DNA of 32,466 nucleotides from the NCBI GenBank assembly GCA_031284265.1, contig JAITAG010000024.1, positions 1 through 32,466 on the forward strand, read 5' to 3'. The notes beneath the pieces were generated by a model, which was not told where the DNA came from, made no database searches, and worked only from the letters and a program-made list of their open reading frames with translations. The translations under genes and the position numbers were made by a program. The DNA is from Puniceicoccales bacterium. Lineage in GTDB: Bacteria; Verrucomicrobiota; Verrucomicrobiia; Opitutales; LL51. How positions within the stretch are numbered: position 1 is the stretch's first letter; every line of letters begins with the position of its first letter. Positions 15,066 to 23,707 of this stretch are shown here, piece by piece.

Positions 15066-16565
15066 ATGTCCGATATTTCGTCGTTACAATCATTCGATAC
15101 AAGCAGTTTGAGTAGAACAGTAAGCGGTCGTAAATCGTGTATTGAGCCGAAATACACATTACCTGACGGTACGATGGTCAAAGTCACTCCACTTATTACT
15201 CATAAAAAATTTAAATTTTCTTCGCATTCTGCTCCGTCGGATAGGTTGTTGCATAAGCGCGTTAGCGTTAGCATAGGCGCCCAAGAATTTCAGCTAAGAA
15301 TTAGTGGTAATGGTAAAAAGCTTAAAATTGGCGGTAAAATAGGTAGTGAGAAGAATCGTGAATCTTTTCAGAATATGCTTGAGGTAATGAAAACGTGCCA
15401 GCAACCTGCGGAGAAACTTCACTTACTTAACCTAATGGCATCTCTTGATCCCGAAAGTACAAAAAGTGAGCTGGCGAAAAATGGAGACGATTTAGGAATT
15501 TTTAGAGATCTTTTCGATCGAGAGGGGCACCCCGGCGATGCGTTCATTAGTCTAAACGCATTTAGAAGTTACCTGGAAGAAAAGGGAATCGATACCACCC
15601 AATTGGAAAAAACAATCCAATTGACCTATGAAAACTTAAAGTTAGGCCGTCTCGAAGGCAAAATCTACGGTGGAGAGCGCAAAAGATTGCATTTTAGCCA
15701 ATCTAATTTGGCAAAGAATGCAAAGAGTATAAAAGTTTTAAGAGATATAGCGAGTATACGGGATAGGTTTAAGTCTACTAATAATGGTCACCAAGATATA
15801 TTTAATTCATCTTCTCCTTCAGCGATACAATTCCCTTCTGGAAGTGGCATAAGCTTTGACGGAATGAGTAATACATTTGTAAATTCTAATAGAACAATGG
15901 AGGCTTGCTTTAATATTTTGGATTGGGATGGATTCAATCCAAAAAAAATGCCAATTTCTGAAGGGCAAAGATTGGGTTTGATTACGCCGGAAAAGGCGCA
16001 AGAATTACAAGCGCAAGGCCTTCAGGATTTTACGCCGCTGTATATTTCATTTCGCCCCACACAAACCTTTGGTGACATGAGAGCGGATGTTAGGAATATA
16101 GCCGGTGGCGTTCCTAAAAACGTAAGGGATACGGATATTTTTGCCCAAACAATCATTGCCAATCTAGCACCCGGAGTTGTTCCCATTTTTACGGGACATT
16201 CAATGGGAGGGATGCTGGCACATGTTGCGGGAGCGAAGCATAATTGCGCTTCCATTGGATTCAATCCCCTCGGATTGGGAGAAGGTGTTCGAAAGTTTAT
16301 AGATGATGGTGATGGAAGCCGATGTGAACGGGCAAACGATGTGGCCCATGCGGAATGCCATCCATCTTTTGCAATGGAAGGCGATTGGGTTTCCGATGGA
16401 CAGGGATCCCAGGTAGCCCGTTCATTGGTTAAAAAACCATACATCGGACAGCGGTATATGATGCCCATTGAGGACGATAACATTCGGAAAATGTGGATGA
16501 ATAAACGGCATAATATGTATACGGAAAATTTTGAGGCGGCGTATCGTAAGGTCCGCGGGGAATAA
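15066..16565 (+). CDS. GxSxG alpha/beta-hydrolase (lipase-like), candidate type III effector
   Basis: 499 residues, no signal peptide. The N-terminus (MSDISSLQSFDTSSLSRTVSG) is Ser/Thr-rich and unstructured, as type III secretion signals often are. Residues 30-270 are not recognised. The C-terminal third is a lipase-like hydrolase: an oxyanion-type strand (LYISFRPT), then the nucleophile elbow GHSMGG with S379 (16191-16208), followed by a hydrophobic helix. Likely triad partners are an Asp in EGDWVSDG and H482 near the C-terminus (KRHNMY), but these are guesses. The pattern resembles class 3 lipase / Mbeg1-like domains. The gene stands divergently beside the sctQ-sctR block. I infer a secreted lipid- or ester-cleaving effector. 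A plain cytoplasmic esterase remains possible. Confidence 0.65.
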   Translation: MSDISSLQSFDTSSLSRTVSGRKSCIEPKYTLPDGTMVKVTPLITHKKFKFSSHSAPSDRLLHKRVSVSIGAQEFQLRISGNGKKLKIGGKIGSEKNRESFQNMLEVMKTCQQPAEKLHLLNLMASLDPESTKSELAKNGDDLGIFRDLFDREGHPGDAFISLNAFRSYLEEKGIDTTQLEKTIQLTYENLKLGRLEGKIYGGERKRLHFSQSNLAKNAKSIKVLRDIASIRDRFKSTNNGHQDIFNSSSPSAIQFPSGSGISFDGMSNTFVNSNRTMEACFNILDWDGFNPKKMPISEGQRLGLITPEKAQELQAQGLQDFTPLYISFRPTQTFGDMRADVRNIAGGVPKNVRDTDIFAQTIIANLAPGVVPIFTGHSMGGMLAHVAGAKHNCASIGFNPLGLGEGVRKFIDDGDGSRCERANDVAHAECHPSFAMEGDWVSDGQGSQVARSLVKKPYIGQRYMMPIEDDNIRKMWMNKRHNMYTENFEAAYRKVRGE

Positions 16566-16632
16566 GTTAATGGGGAAAGTAAACGAAAAACCCGGCCGAA
16601 TTAATACAGGGCGGTCAAGTTAGCGGGAATGT

Positions 16633-17832
16633 TTATATTTGCCCAATGGCACGCAGCAAGGCAAGGAATTCCGGATCCTTTACGTTGAACGGTTTGCCAC
16701 CTTTTATGCGCGAAAAATTAATGCACGATAGTTTATTGTCGTTTTCTTCATCGCAACCAATCACACCCGATTTACCTTCGCCAGCACACTTAACCGCCAA
16801 TGCTGCCGATTCGCGAATGATTTTTAAGTCAATTTCATTGGCTTTCGCAGAGCGTGCGAAATAGCCACTTTTTTGGACGAGCTTCTTTTCGGCACCGATT
16901 TTGTCCGCAAATTCATTCGCTAACCACTCTCCCGGATTGACCGTATCCAATTTAATATGCCCGAATGCATCCCGTGCGACCGCTTTACCCTGTGCTTCCA
17001 TTTCTCTAACGATGCTATCTATGCCAGCACCTTCGCTTACAAACAAATTTACACAGTCATGCTCATCCATAACCTTGCGCAAACGCTCCGCTTCGGCTTC
17101 AATATGGAGTTCCATTTCGGGAATATAGATGCCGTGGATGTCCCGTATTTTTTGATTGAAACCGAGTTCTGGGAGAAATTTTTTTTCACCCAGTCGTCGA
17201 CGATATTCCCATGCCGTGGCAACGGTTAACCAACCACAGTTTCTCCCCATAATTTCGTGTACCAATAGCATCCGCGGATTAGCTGTACTTTCAGCGACGA
17301 TATTTTCAAAAAATTTCGCCCCCTCATGGGCAGCGGTCGTTGCCCCTAGGCTGAGAGAAATGGGATATACATCGTTATCCACCGTTTTCGGTAGTCCAAT
17401 AACACTCAATTTGTAGTCGTTTTGTTCCAAAAACTTCGCGAGATCCGCCGCCGCCGTATTCGTATCGTCACCGCCAATCGTATGCAAAACTTGAATGCCG
17501 TCACGCATCAGTTGCTCGGCAGCGATCTCCTGCGGATTAGCATTCTCAGCAACGTAGCCTCGGCGAATACAATCGCGAACATTCGTCAATTTCACACGGC
17601 TATTGCCGATGGGACTCCCGCCGTAATCGAAAAAAGAGGAAACGTTTTGCCTCGTCTCACCGGTAACCATTACCCGGTTGCCAAGCAAAAGACCCTTGTA
17701 ACCGTCGCGATAGCAAATAATTTCCGTTTTCGGAGAAGTTTTGTCGTAGGCCTCGATTAGAGCACCTATTGCGGCCGATAGACAGGGCGCCAAACCCCCT
17801 GCAGTCAAAATCCCAACTCTTTTTATCTTCAT
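16633..17832 (-). CDS. pfp: Pyrophosphate-dependent 6-phosphofructokinase
   Basis: 399 residues, PFK superfamily. It converts fructose 6-phosphate and PPi to fructose 1,6-bisphosphate, reversibly. Phosphate-donor specificity is readable: GGDDTNT at 120-126 (ATP enzymes have GGDGS; the second Asp blocks ATP) and PKTVDND at 148-154 (Lys where ATP enzymes have Gly), both marks of PPi-PFK. Also present are MGRNCGWL (195-202, substrate site) and the start GILTAGGLAPCLSA, where the usual GGDAPGxN glycine-rich loop is changed. It is a single gene with its own promoter-like element and no visible Shine-Dalgarno sequence. The enzyme saves ATP in glycolysis and is frequent in Verrucomicrobiota, Chlamydiota and anaerobes. 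Confidence 0.92.
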   Translation of the reverse strand: MKIKRVGILTAGGLAPCLSAAIGALIEAYDKTSPKTEIICYRDGYKGLLLGNRVMVTGETRQNVSSFFDYGGSPIGNSRVKLTNVRDCIRRGYVAENANPQEIAAEQLMRDGIQVLHTIGGDDTNTAAADLAKFLEQNDYKLSVIGLPKTVDNDVYPISLSLGATTAAHEGAKFFENIVAESTANPRMLLVHEIMGRNCGWLTVATAWEYRRRLGEKKFLPELGFNQKIRDIHGIYIPEMELHIEAEAERLRKVMDEHDCVNLFVSEGAGIDSIVREMEAQGKAVARDAFGHIKLDTVNPGEWLANEFADKIGAEKKLVQKSGYFARSAKANEIDLKIIRESAALAVKCAGEGKSGVIGCDEENDNKLSCINFSRIKGGKPFNVKDPEFLALLRAIGQI

Positions 17833-17849
17833 AACGAATAACTGATTTC

Positions 17850-17877
17850 AGTATATGTTCAGAAAAAAAACTGTAAA
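17850..17877 (-). promoter_or_regulatory. Candidate sigma-70 promoter of pfp
   Basis: On the minus strand: TTTACA (17877-17872), 16-base spacer, TATACT (17855-17850), each five of six consensus bases. The predicted start site would be only about 10 bases before the pfp ATG (17832), and no Shine-Dalgarno sequence fits in that leader. Confidence 0.5.
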
Positions 17878-17916
17878 GTAAAGACCTATGAAATTAAAAG
17901 ATATTTTTCCAACTTT

Positions 17917-17983
17917 CCAGAGGGCAGAGCCCTCTGGGCAACCATCCCCCTGGCGGGAATCCTAAGGGCGCGCGGCCCTTAGG
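17917..17983. repeat. Two-hairpin intergenic element, copy B
   Basis: CCAGAGGGC-AGA-GCCCTCTGG (perfect, 17917-17937) and CCTAAGGGC-GCGCG-GCCCTTAGG (perfect, 17961-17983), joined by a spacer with CCCTGGCGGGA. Same layout as 8142-8198; the first hairpin is nearly identical between copies. The second hairpin covers the stop codon of rsmG (17979-17981), so it may define the 3' end of that message. Confidence 0.7.
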
Positions 17984-18575
17984 GTATAATCAGTAATTTT
18001 TTAGTTTCGCAGAATTGGTGGTCATAGAGGTCGAAAAGGTCAATTGCCGTCATATTTTTATGGGGGGCCATTTCGCCGCCGGTGAGGTAAAAAATTTTGC
18101 CATGGGCATTTAAGTGCGGTTTAGCTAGGGTATAAAAATTGTCGATATTTGAAATTGCGCGTCCTGTAATACAGTGGTATTTTCGGTGGAAATTTTCGAT
18201 GCGATCGTTGATACAGGTGACATTTTTTAGGTTTAGTGCCGATACAAATTCTTCCACTGCCCGGATTTTTTTTCCTACGGAATCGATGAGTGTGAAGTGG
18301 GCAAGAGGTGTAACGATTGCCAGGGGTAATCCGGGGAAACCGCCACCGGTTCCGATATCGAGGACAGTGGTTTCCGTTGGGAAGGGATTTTTTTTTAAAA
18401 TTGCCAGGCTAGGTAACAGGTGGGCTTCGACAATGCGATTGATATCTTGCCGCGAGATGAGATTTAAAACTTTGTTTTTTATATAAATTAATTCGCAAAA
18501 GTGTTGAAGTTGGGTCCAAGTCACATCCGACAGTTTTGGAAAGAAATGTTTAATAGCGTCCAATGAAATTTGCAC
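17979..18575 (-). CDS. rsmG: 16S rRNA (guanine527-N7)-methyltransferase
   Basis: 198 residues, RsmG/GidB family; methylates N7 of G527 in 16S rRNA with S-adenosylmethionine. The SAM-binding loop is VLDIGTGGGFPGLPLAI (about residues 70-86), followed by LIDSVGKKIRAVEEF, NDRIENF and the catalytic-region RAISNIDNF. The N-terminal helix has KNKVLNLISRQDINRIVEAHLLPSL, which is typical. The C-terminus ends soon after the sheet, slightly short of the family's usual 205-215 residues. Divergent from mutL with only 42 bases between the two ATGs, so their promoters overlap. Confidence 0.93.
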   Translation of the reverse strand: MQISLDAIKHFFPKLSDVTWTQLQHFCELIYIKNKVLNLISRQDINRIVEAHLLPSLAILKKNPFPTETTVLDIGTGGGFPGLPLAIVTPLAHFTLIDSVGKKIRAVEEFVSALNLKNVTCINDRIENFHRKYHCITGRAISNIDNFYTLAKPHLNAHGKIFYLTGGEMAPHKNMTAIDLFDLYDHQFCETKKLLIIP

Positions 18576-18617
18576 TTGTGATAGGGGAAAAGAAATTCAT
18601 TCTACATCAAGATTTTT

Positions 18618-20462
18618 ATGGCTAAAATTCATTTACTTCCGGAAACCGTTATCAATCAAATTGCTGCGGGGGAAGTCATTGATCGTCCGGCGTCCATTGT
18701 TAAGGAATTAATCGAGAATAGCATAGATGCTCGGGCTACCCATATTGTGGTGAAATTTAATGAAGGTGGCGATACGTTGCTATCGATTGCCGATGATGGT
18801 ATCGGCATGGACGAAATGGATGCTGCGATGGCCTTTGAGCGCAATGCAACGAGTAAATTGGCTGCCATTAGGGATCTCGAATCCCTTGAGACATTTGGAT
18901 TTCGCGGAGAGGCAATCGCATCCATTGCCAGTGTTGCGCGGGTGACGATGCAAACCAATGATGGCAGTGGCGGGACCGAAATTTACTACGATTCGGGAAA
19001 AAAAATTTATCAGAAAGCATGTAGTTGTAGGCAGGGAACATTTATCGAAATTCGCAATTTGTTTGAAAAAGTTCCGGCGAGAAAACAATACTTAAGGTCG
19101 ACTTCGACGGAAGCAATGCACATCATTCGGACCGTTCGCGCATTCGTGTTAGCAGAACCGGAAATTAATTTTGAGTTATATAAGAATGGGAAGTTGCTCT
19201 TTTCCTCTCCCGATTCCCGCGATTTACGGGACCGTACGGAATTACTCTTCGGCCATTTTGACCAGTATACCGCTTTGGATTATGCGAATGATCGGGTAAC
19301 GCTTCGCGGTATTTTATATGAGTGTGCCGTCGATGGAATGGTGAGTCGACCGGATTTTTTAATTTTCGTCAACAAAAGAAATGTCAATAATCCGGCGATT
19401 GTGCGACTCGTTCGCGATACCTATGCGATGATTAAGTCACGGGTAACGAGCGTGGGAGCGTTTTTATTCCTGGAATTTCAGGGCAATTTTGTCGATTTCA
19501 ATGTCCATCCGCAGAAAAAAGAGGTGCGCTTTAAAAGTGATTTTTATGTCAAAAATTTTATTCAAAATGCAATTGCCGATGCCATTCAAAGAAGGATTGC
19601 AACTCTAAATCCCGGTATCCCAATGGACGGTTTGGGCGTGAATAATAACGCCTCCGATGCCTTTACCCCTACGATGGAAGAGCTGTCCCATCCGATCCAT
19701 CCTTTTCAACGAAGAAAGCTTAATCCCATAACATGCCGTAATGTCGGATTTTATAGCGGCAATAGCGGTGATGATGGGAAGGTGCAAAAGGAATCCGGAT
19801 TCCATCAGGTTTTCGATTTATCGTTGCCCCAGAATTTGGAACATTTTCCCAGTGAATTAATTGAAAATAGTTTATTTTGGCGTTTTATAGGGATGTTTAG
19901 AGAGGGACGGTTTGCGATTTTTGAGGCGGCGACGGGTCTAATTTTTGTAGATTTAATGGCGGCACAGCGATGTATTCTATGGGATAAATTTTTAAATAGT
20001 CCGGACCATTTTATTCCCCAATTGCTCCTCGTGCCCCGCACAATTACTGTGACACCGGAACGGTCCATTGCGGTCGAAGCGTGCCTGGAAATGTTAGCCA
20101 TTTGGGGGATTGAGATTGAGCGTTTTGGTAAAAATGTTTATAAAATTACAGCTCTTCCCCGGGAAATTTCAGAGGAAATGGTCCTGCAGTGGTTGCAGGA
20201 TCCGTCCTTGACGGATACGAATAAAATGCTGGTGCGCGAAGGATTTGCGAAACATTTTTGTGGGCGTTTTAAATTTCAACCAGTCCAACAGGACGAGGTA
20301 AAAGGTTTAATCGATCAACTTTTGCGCTGCCAACAGTTTATGATTTCTCCCAACGATACCAATGTTTTATTTGAGATAGATTGTTGTGATCTGGACAAGA
20401 AATTTGGGTTGCAATTGAACCCACCGGCGGTATCGTTCCCGGAAGCTGTTAATTGGTTTTAA
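18618..20462 (+). CDS. mutL: DNA mismatch repair protein MutL (without the usual endonuclease motif)
   Basis: 614 residues. The N-terminal GHKL ATPase is textbook: QIAAGEVIDRPASIVKELIENSIDA (E33 catalytic base, N34), DDGIGM (59-64), TFGFRGEAI (92-100) and NKRNVNNP. Residues about 335-400 are a variable linker. In the C-terminal dimerisation domain, where endonuclease-type MutL has DQHAxxExxxxE, this protein has DLMAAQRCILWDKF (445-458). The His and both Glu of the metal site are missing, and the later CPHGRP-type motif reads KHFCGRFKF. It should therefore lack nicking activity, as E. coli MutL does. No mutS or mutH is in the window. It starts an operon with pgpH, whose ATG follows eight bases after the stop. 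Confidence 0.95.
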   Translation: MAKIHLLPETVINQIAAGEVIDRPASIVKELIENSIDARATHIVVKFNEGGDTLLSIADDGIGMDEMDAAMAFERNATSKLAAIRDLESLETFGFRGEAIASIASVARVTMQTNDGSGGTEIYYDSGKKIYQKACSCRQGTFIEIRNLFEKVPARKQYLRSTSTEAMHIIRTVRAFVLAEPEINFELYKNGKLLFSSPDSRDLRDRTELLFGHFDQYTALDYANDRVTLRGILYECAVDGMVSRPDFLIFVNKRNVNNPAIVRLVRDTYAMIKSRVTSVGAFLFLEFQGNFVDFNVHPQKKEVRFKSDFYVKNFIQNAIADAIQRRIATLNPGIPMDGLGVNNNASDAFTPTMEELSHPIHPFQRRKLNPITCRNVGFYSGNSGDDGKVQKESGFHQVFDLSLPQNLEHFPSELIENSLFWRFIGMFREGRFAIFEAATGLIFVDLMAAQRCILWDKFLNSPDHFIPQLLLVPRTITVTPERSIAVEACLEMLAIWGIEIERFGKNVYKITALPREISEEMVLQWLQDPSLTDTNKMLVREGFAKHFCGRFKFQPVQQDEVKGLIDQLLRCQQFMISPNDTNVLFEIDCCDLDKKFGLQLNPPAVSFPEAVNWF

Positions 20463-20470
20463 GGTTGCAT

Positions 20471-22822
20471 ATGTCGTGGGGAGGGAAGTCCAGGCGCAGT
20501 AAAAGTACGGAATCGGAATCCTATAATGCAAGGCATGTGGCTTTGAATTTATTGGGCATCGGGCGCAAGGTTTTTCCCAGGAAACATATTGCGGCGATGG
20601 TTCTTATATCCTTTTTGGCGCTTATCATCACCATTATTGGCTTTCTGGGGCAAGATCTCGTTTGGATCCAATTTATTCCCAATTCGAAGGCACGTATGCA
20701 GATTGTTGCGCAAGTTCCCTTCGAATACGCTAGTGGTATTAAAACGCAACGCCTGCGGGAACAGCGGCGTAATCTCGTTGCCCCCGTATTTAGAGTTGAT
20801 CTGGAAGTGTACGATGACTTCGAAAGCAAAATTCATCTGCTTGATGAGATGCTCGATAGTTTCACAAGCCAAAAGCAGCAAGCCAATATTTATCCTTCCG
20901 AACTCAAGAAGTTTGTTCGAGGGTTTAATGAAAAACATGGAGTAGCTATAAACTGGAGTGACGTCGATATACTCCTTCGTGAGATTGACGAGTGCGGGCG
21001 AACATGTGTTTTGATCGAAGGGTTAAGGATTGTTAAAGAAATTTGTGGGGATGGTATTTTGGATCAGGATTTGAGTAATCAACAAGATGAAGAATATCTT
21101 TTAAACATTGAGATCCAAGGGGCGACGCGTCATGCTCATTATCGCAGTGAAAAGGAAGCGAGTCGCGTCTTAAAGTTGCGGTTATTTTCGGTGGAGGCAT
21201 CGGCAGATGTGCTGCAAGCGACTTACCGCATTTTGAAAACAGGCCTTAGGGCAGACGTTGTTTTTGATAATGTCGCAACCAATCAAAAAATTGCAAGAAC
21301 CATACAGACGACGCCAGATGTCATTAGGAAGGTTGCGGTAAATGATGTTATTATTGAAGGAAGGTCCATTATAACACCCGAAGATTATGAGTGTTTATTG
21401 GCGTACCGCAATGCTTTGGAGGAAACCCATACCCCCCTATTACACGCCAATGGTAATTTTATCGAGCGGCTATTATTTTCATTTTTGGTACTTTTATTGG
21501 CCTACCTATTTTTTTGTACAACGCGCAAAGATCTCAAGCGTTTGAGCCAAAAAGAAATTTTATTGGCCATCCTATTGTTATTGCTTAATTTAGTAACTTG
21601 CCGCGGTTTAATTTGGCTATTTGAATGGAAAATGCTTGACCGGGTCGTTACCTTTATGCGGGGAGATCCGAATCCGGAAGAGGTGGTGTCATCCTTCGAT
21701 CCGGTGGGCCTATTGCCCTATGTTATGCCGCTGACATTTTCCTGTTTATTGGGAACGCTGCTCATACGTACCTATGTGGGTACGCTATTGGGCATCCTCA
21801 CTTCCATTTTTTGCACGATGATCCTGTCCCAATCCATTGAATTTTTAGTCGTATCGCTGATCGTTATGTTTGTTTCCGTCTATTTCGTACGGCATGCTTA
21901 TTTCCGTGCGCAAGTTATTCGCAGTGGTCTTTTTAGTGGCCTTATATTTGCGCTATCGGCCATTATATTTGCGGTGAGTGACTGTATTCCCCGGGAAACC
22001 CTTTTTCCACAGGTTCTATTAGCGTTTGCCAATTGTCTATCGATAAGTATGATTGTTTTGACGATTTTACCGATTTTCGAAAACATTTTTAAGTCTTGTA
22101 CGAATATTTGTTTAATTGAGTTGGCAGACTATCGCAATCCGTTATTAATGAAGTTACAGATTTTGGCTCCGGGAACCTACCAGCACAGTTTGATGGTTGC
22201 CAATTTATCGGAACAAACGGCAGTTAGCATTCATGCAAATCCATTTTTATGCCGAGTATTAGCCATGTATCACGATATTGGAAAGCTTGTTAAACCGGAA
22301 TATTTTACAGAAAATCAGGGTAATCATAAAAATCCACACGACGAGCAAACACCTTTTATGAGTGCGTTGGTTATAAAAAGTCACGTCAAAGAGGGAGTAG
22401 CGCTTGCGAAAGAGGCCCGGCTACCACCCCGCATTATCGATGGCATTGTGGAGCATCATGGAACGAGTGTCATTCGGTATTTTTATTCTAAGGCTTTAAA
22501 GCGACAGGATATGATGGGGCAGGATACGTCCGCGATTGAGAAAACGGCATTTAAATACGATGGTCCCTGTCCGCGATCTCGGGAAACACTTATTTTATCT
22601 CTTGCGGATTCGATTGAAGCGGCCAGTCGTTCGCTTTATAATCCGACACCTCAATCGATTCAGACGTTAGTCGATAACATTATCGATATGAAAATCGAGG
22701 AAAATCAATTCGACGAATGTCAGATCAATTTTCATGAGGTTAATCAATTGCGCCAATCCTTTTTCGTTACGTTGCTCAACATGCTCCATTCACGGATTAA
22801 TTATGATGAGACGAGGATCTGA
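20471..22822 (+). CDS. pgpH: PgpH-type membrane HD phosphodiesterase (7TMR-HDED), probably c-di-AMP hydrolase
   Basis: 783 residues with the full PgpH layout: short cytoplasmic N-terminus, one membrane helix (about residues 45-65), a large extracytoplasmic region to about 330, a multi-helix membrane block (about 335-545), then a cytoplasmic HD domain. HD ligands: H572 (YQHSLMVANLSEQ), H601-D602 (MYHDIGKLVKPEYF), H662-H663 (VEHHGTSVI) and D in LSLADSIEAASRS. In Listeria and others PgpH cleaves the second messenger c-di-AMP. The ATG at 20471 is chosen, with AAGG six bases upstream, rather than an in-frame TTG inside mutL. No diadenylate cyclase gene is in view, so the signalling role is inferred from the family. 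Confidence 0.9.
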   Translation: MSWGGKSRRSKSTESESYNARHVALNLLGIGRKVFPRKHIAAMVLISFLALIITIIGFLGQDLVWIQFIPNSKARMQIVAQVPFEYASGIKTQRLREQRRNLVAPVFRVDLEVYDDFESKIHLLDEMLDSFTSQKQQANIYPSELKKFVRGFNEKHGVAINWSDVDILLREIDECGRTCVLIEGLRIVKEICGDGILDQDLSNQQDEEYLLNIEIQGATRHAHYRSEKEASRVLKLRLFSVEASADVLQATYRILKTGLRADVVFDNVATNQKIARTIQTTPDVIRKVAVNDVIIEGRSIITPEDYECLLAYRNALEETHTPLLHANGNFIERLLFSFLVLLLAYLFFCTTRKDLKRLSQKEILLAILLLLLNLVTCRGLIWLFEWKMLDRVVTFMRGDPNPEEVVSSFDPVGLLPYVMPLTFSCLLGTLLIRTYVGTLLGILTSIFCTMILSQSIEFLVVSLIVMFVSVYFVRHAYFRAQVIRSGLFSGLIFALSAIIFAVSDCIPRETLFPQVLLAFANCLSISMIVLTILPIFENIFKSCTNICLIELADYRNPLLMKLQILAPGTYQHSLMVANLSEQTAVSIHANPFLCRVLAMYHDIGKLVKPEYFTENQGNHKNPHDEQTPFMSALVIKSHVKEGVALAKEARLPPRIIDGIVEHHGTSVIRYFYSKALKRQDMMGQDTSAIEKTAFKYDGPCPRSRETLILSLADSIEAASRSLYNPTPQSIQTLVDNIIDMKIEENQFDECQINFHEVNQLRQSFFVTLLNMLHSRINYDETRI

Positions 22823-22879
22823 AGGGGGGATTCTTAGACGTTTTCGCTTTATTTTAAGGGGAGTGTGAATAGGGAGAGC

Positions 22880-23707
22880 ATGGAATCATTTTTACCGAGA
22901 GATTTTAAAAAAGAGTGTGCCATTGTAACGATCATTGCCGGGAGAGGGGAGTATCCCGTACTCCTATCGGAGCGGATAATGGCGGAGGGGATTCGCTGCC
23001 ATTTGATAGCCCTGGAAGGGGAAACGGTTCCGGAATTATTCGAACGATTTGCTGAAAAAAATCGAGCCAAGGTTCACGTGGGGCAATTGGGAAAGGTGCT
23101 ACAGATCCTTAAAAATTTTGGAACGACAGATGTTATTCTCGCGGGGCAGATTAAACCGCTTCGGCTTTTTCGCGACTTACGCCTTGACCTGCGGGCGCTT
23201 TGTCTGCTGAGAAAAATCAGGGAGCGCAATGCGGATACGATTTTTTCAACCGTTTGCGAACAGATTGAGAAAGTGGGCATACGCGTTTTAGATGCGCGGA
23301 GTTTTATGGATGCGGATATGGTCGTGCGCTCGGAAAAATTTCCATTGAAGCGGCACGTCGTGGAGCATGGAATTTACATTGCATCGGAAATTGCCCGCCT
23401 AAACATTGGGCAGAGCGTGATTGTAAAGAATGGAACGGTTTTATGCGTCGAGGGATTTGACGGAACGGATGCGATGATTCGCCATGCGCAGACCCTAGGC
23501 CTCGACGAAATGCTTTTTGTAAAAACTTCCAAACCGCACCATGATTTTCGCTTTGACGTTCCGGTTTTTGGTATCCAGACCTTGGAACCAATGAAAGAGT
23601 CCGGCATCCACTTCGCGGCACTTGAGGCGGAGCGGACGATTATTTTAAATCAAAACCTAGTCTTGCAATGTGCAGAAAAATTAGGTATTAAAATTTTTGG
23701 TTACTAA
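22880..23707 (+). CDS. lpxI: UDP-2,3-diacylglucosamine pyrophosphatase LpxI
   Basis: 275 residues. It splits UDP-2,3-diacylglucosamine to lipid X in lipid A synthesis, the job done by LpxH in enterics and LpxG in Chlamydia. Matching LpxI blocks: IIAGRGEYPVLLSERIMAEG at the N-terminus, VGQLGKVLQILKNFGTTDVILAGQIKPLRL, DARSFMDADMV, and GQSVIVKNGTVLCVEGFDGTDAMIRHA, which holds the catalytic Asp region, then FDVPVFGIQTLE. The ATG at 22880 has AGGGAG five to ten bases upstream and is preferred over an in-frame GTG at 22865. Its stop overlaps the start of lolC by one base (TAATG), so the two are coupled. It shows that the organism makes an LPS-type outer membrane. Confidence 0.93.
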   Translation: MESFLPRDFKKECAIVTIIAGRGEYPVLLSERIMAEGIRCHLIALEGETVPELFERFAEKNRAKVHVGQLGKVLQILKNFGTTDVILAGQIKPLRLFRDLRLDLRALCLLRKIRERNADTIFSTVCEQIEKVGIRVLDARSFMDADMVVRSEKFPLKRHVVEHGIYIASEIARLNIGQSVIVKNGTVLCVEGFDGTDAMIRHAQTLGLDEMLFVKTSKPHHDFRFDVPVFGIQTLEPMKESGIHFAALEAERTIILNQNLVLQCAEKLGIKIFGY

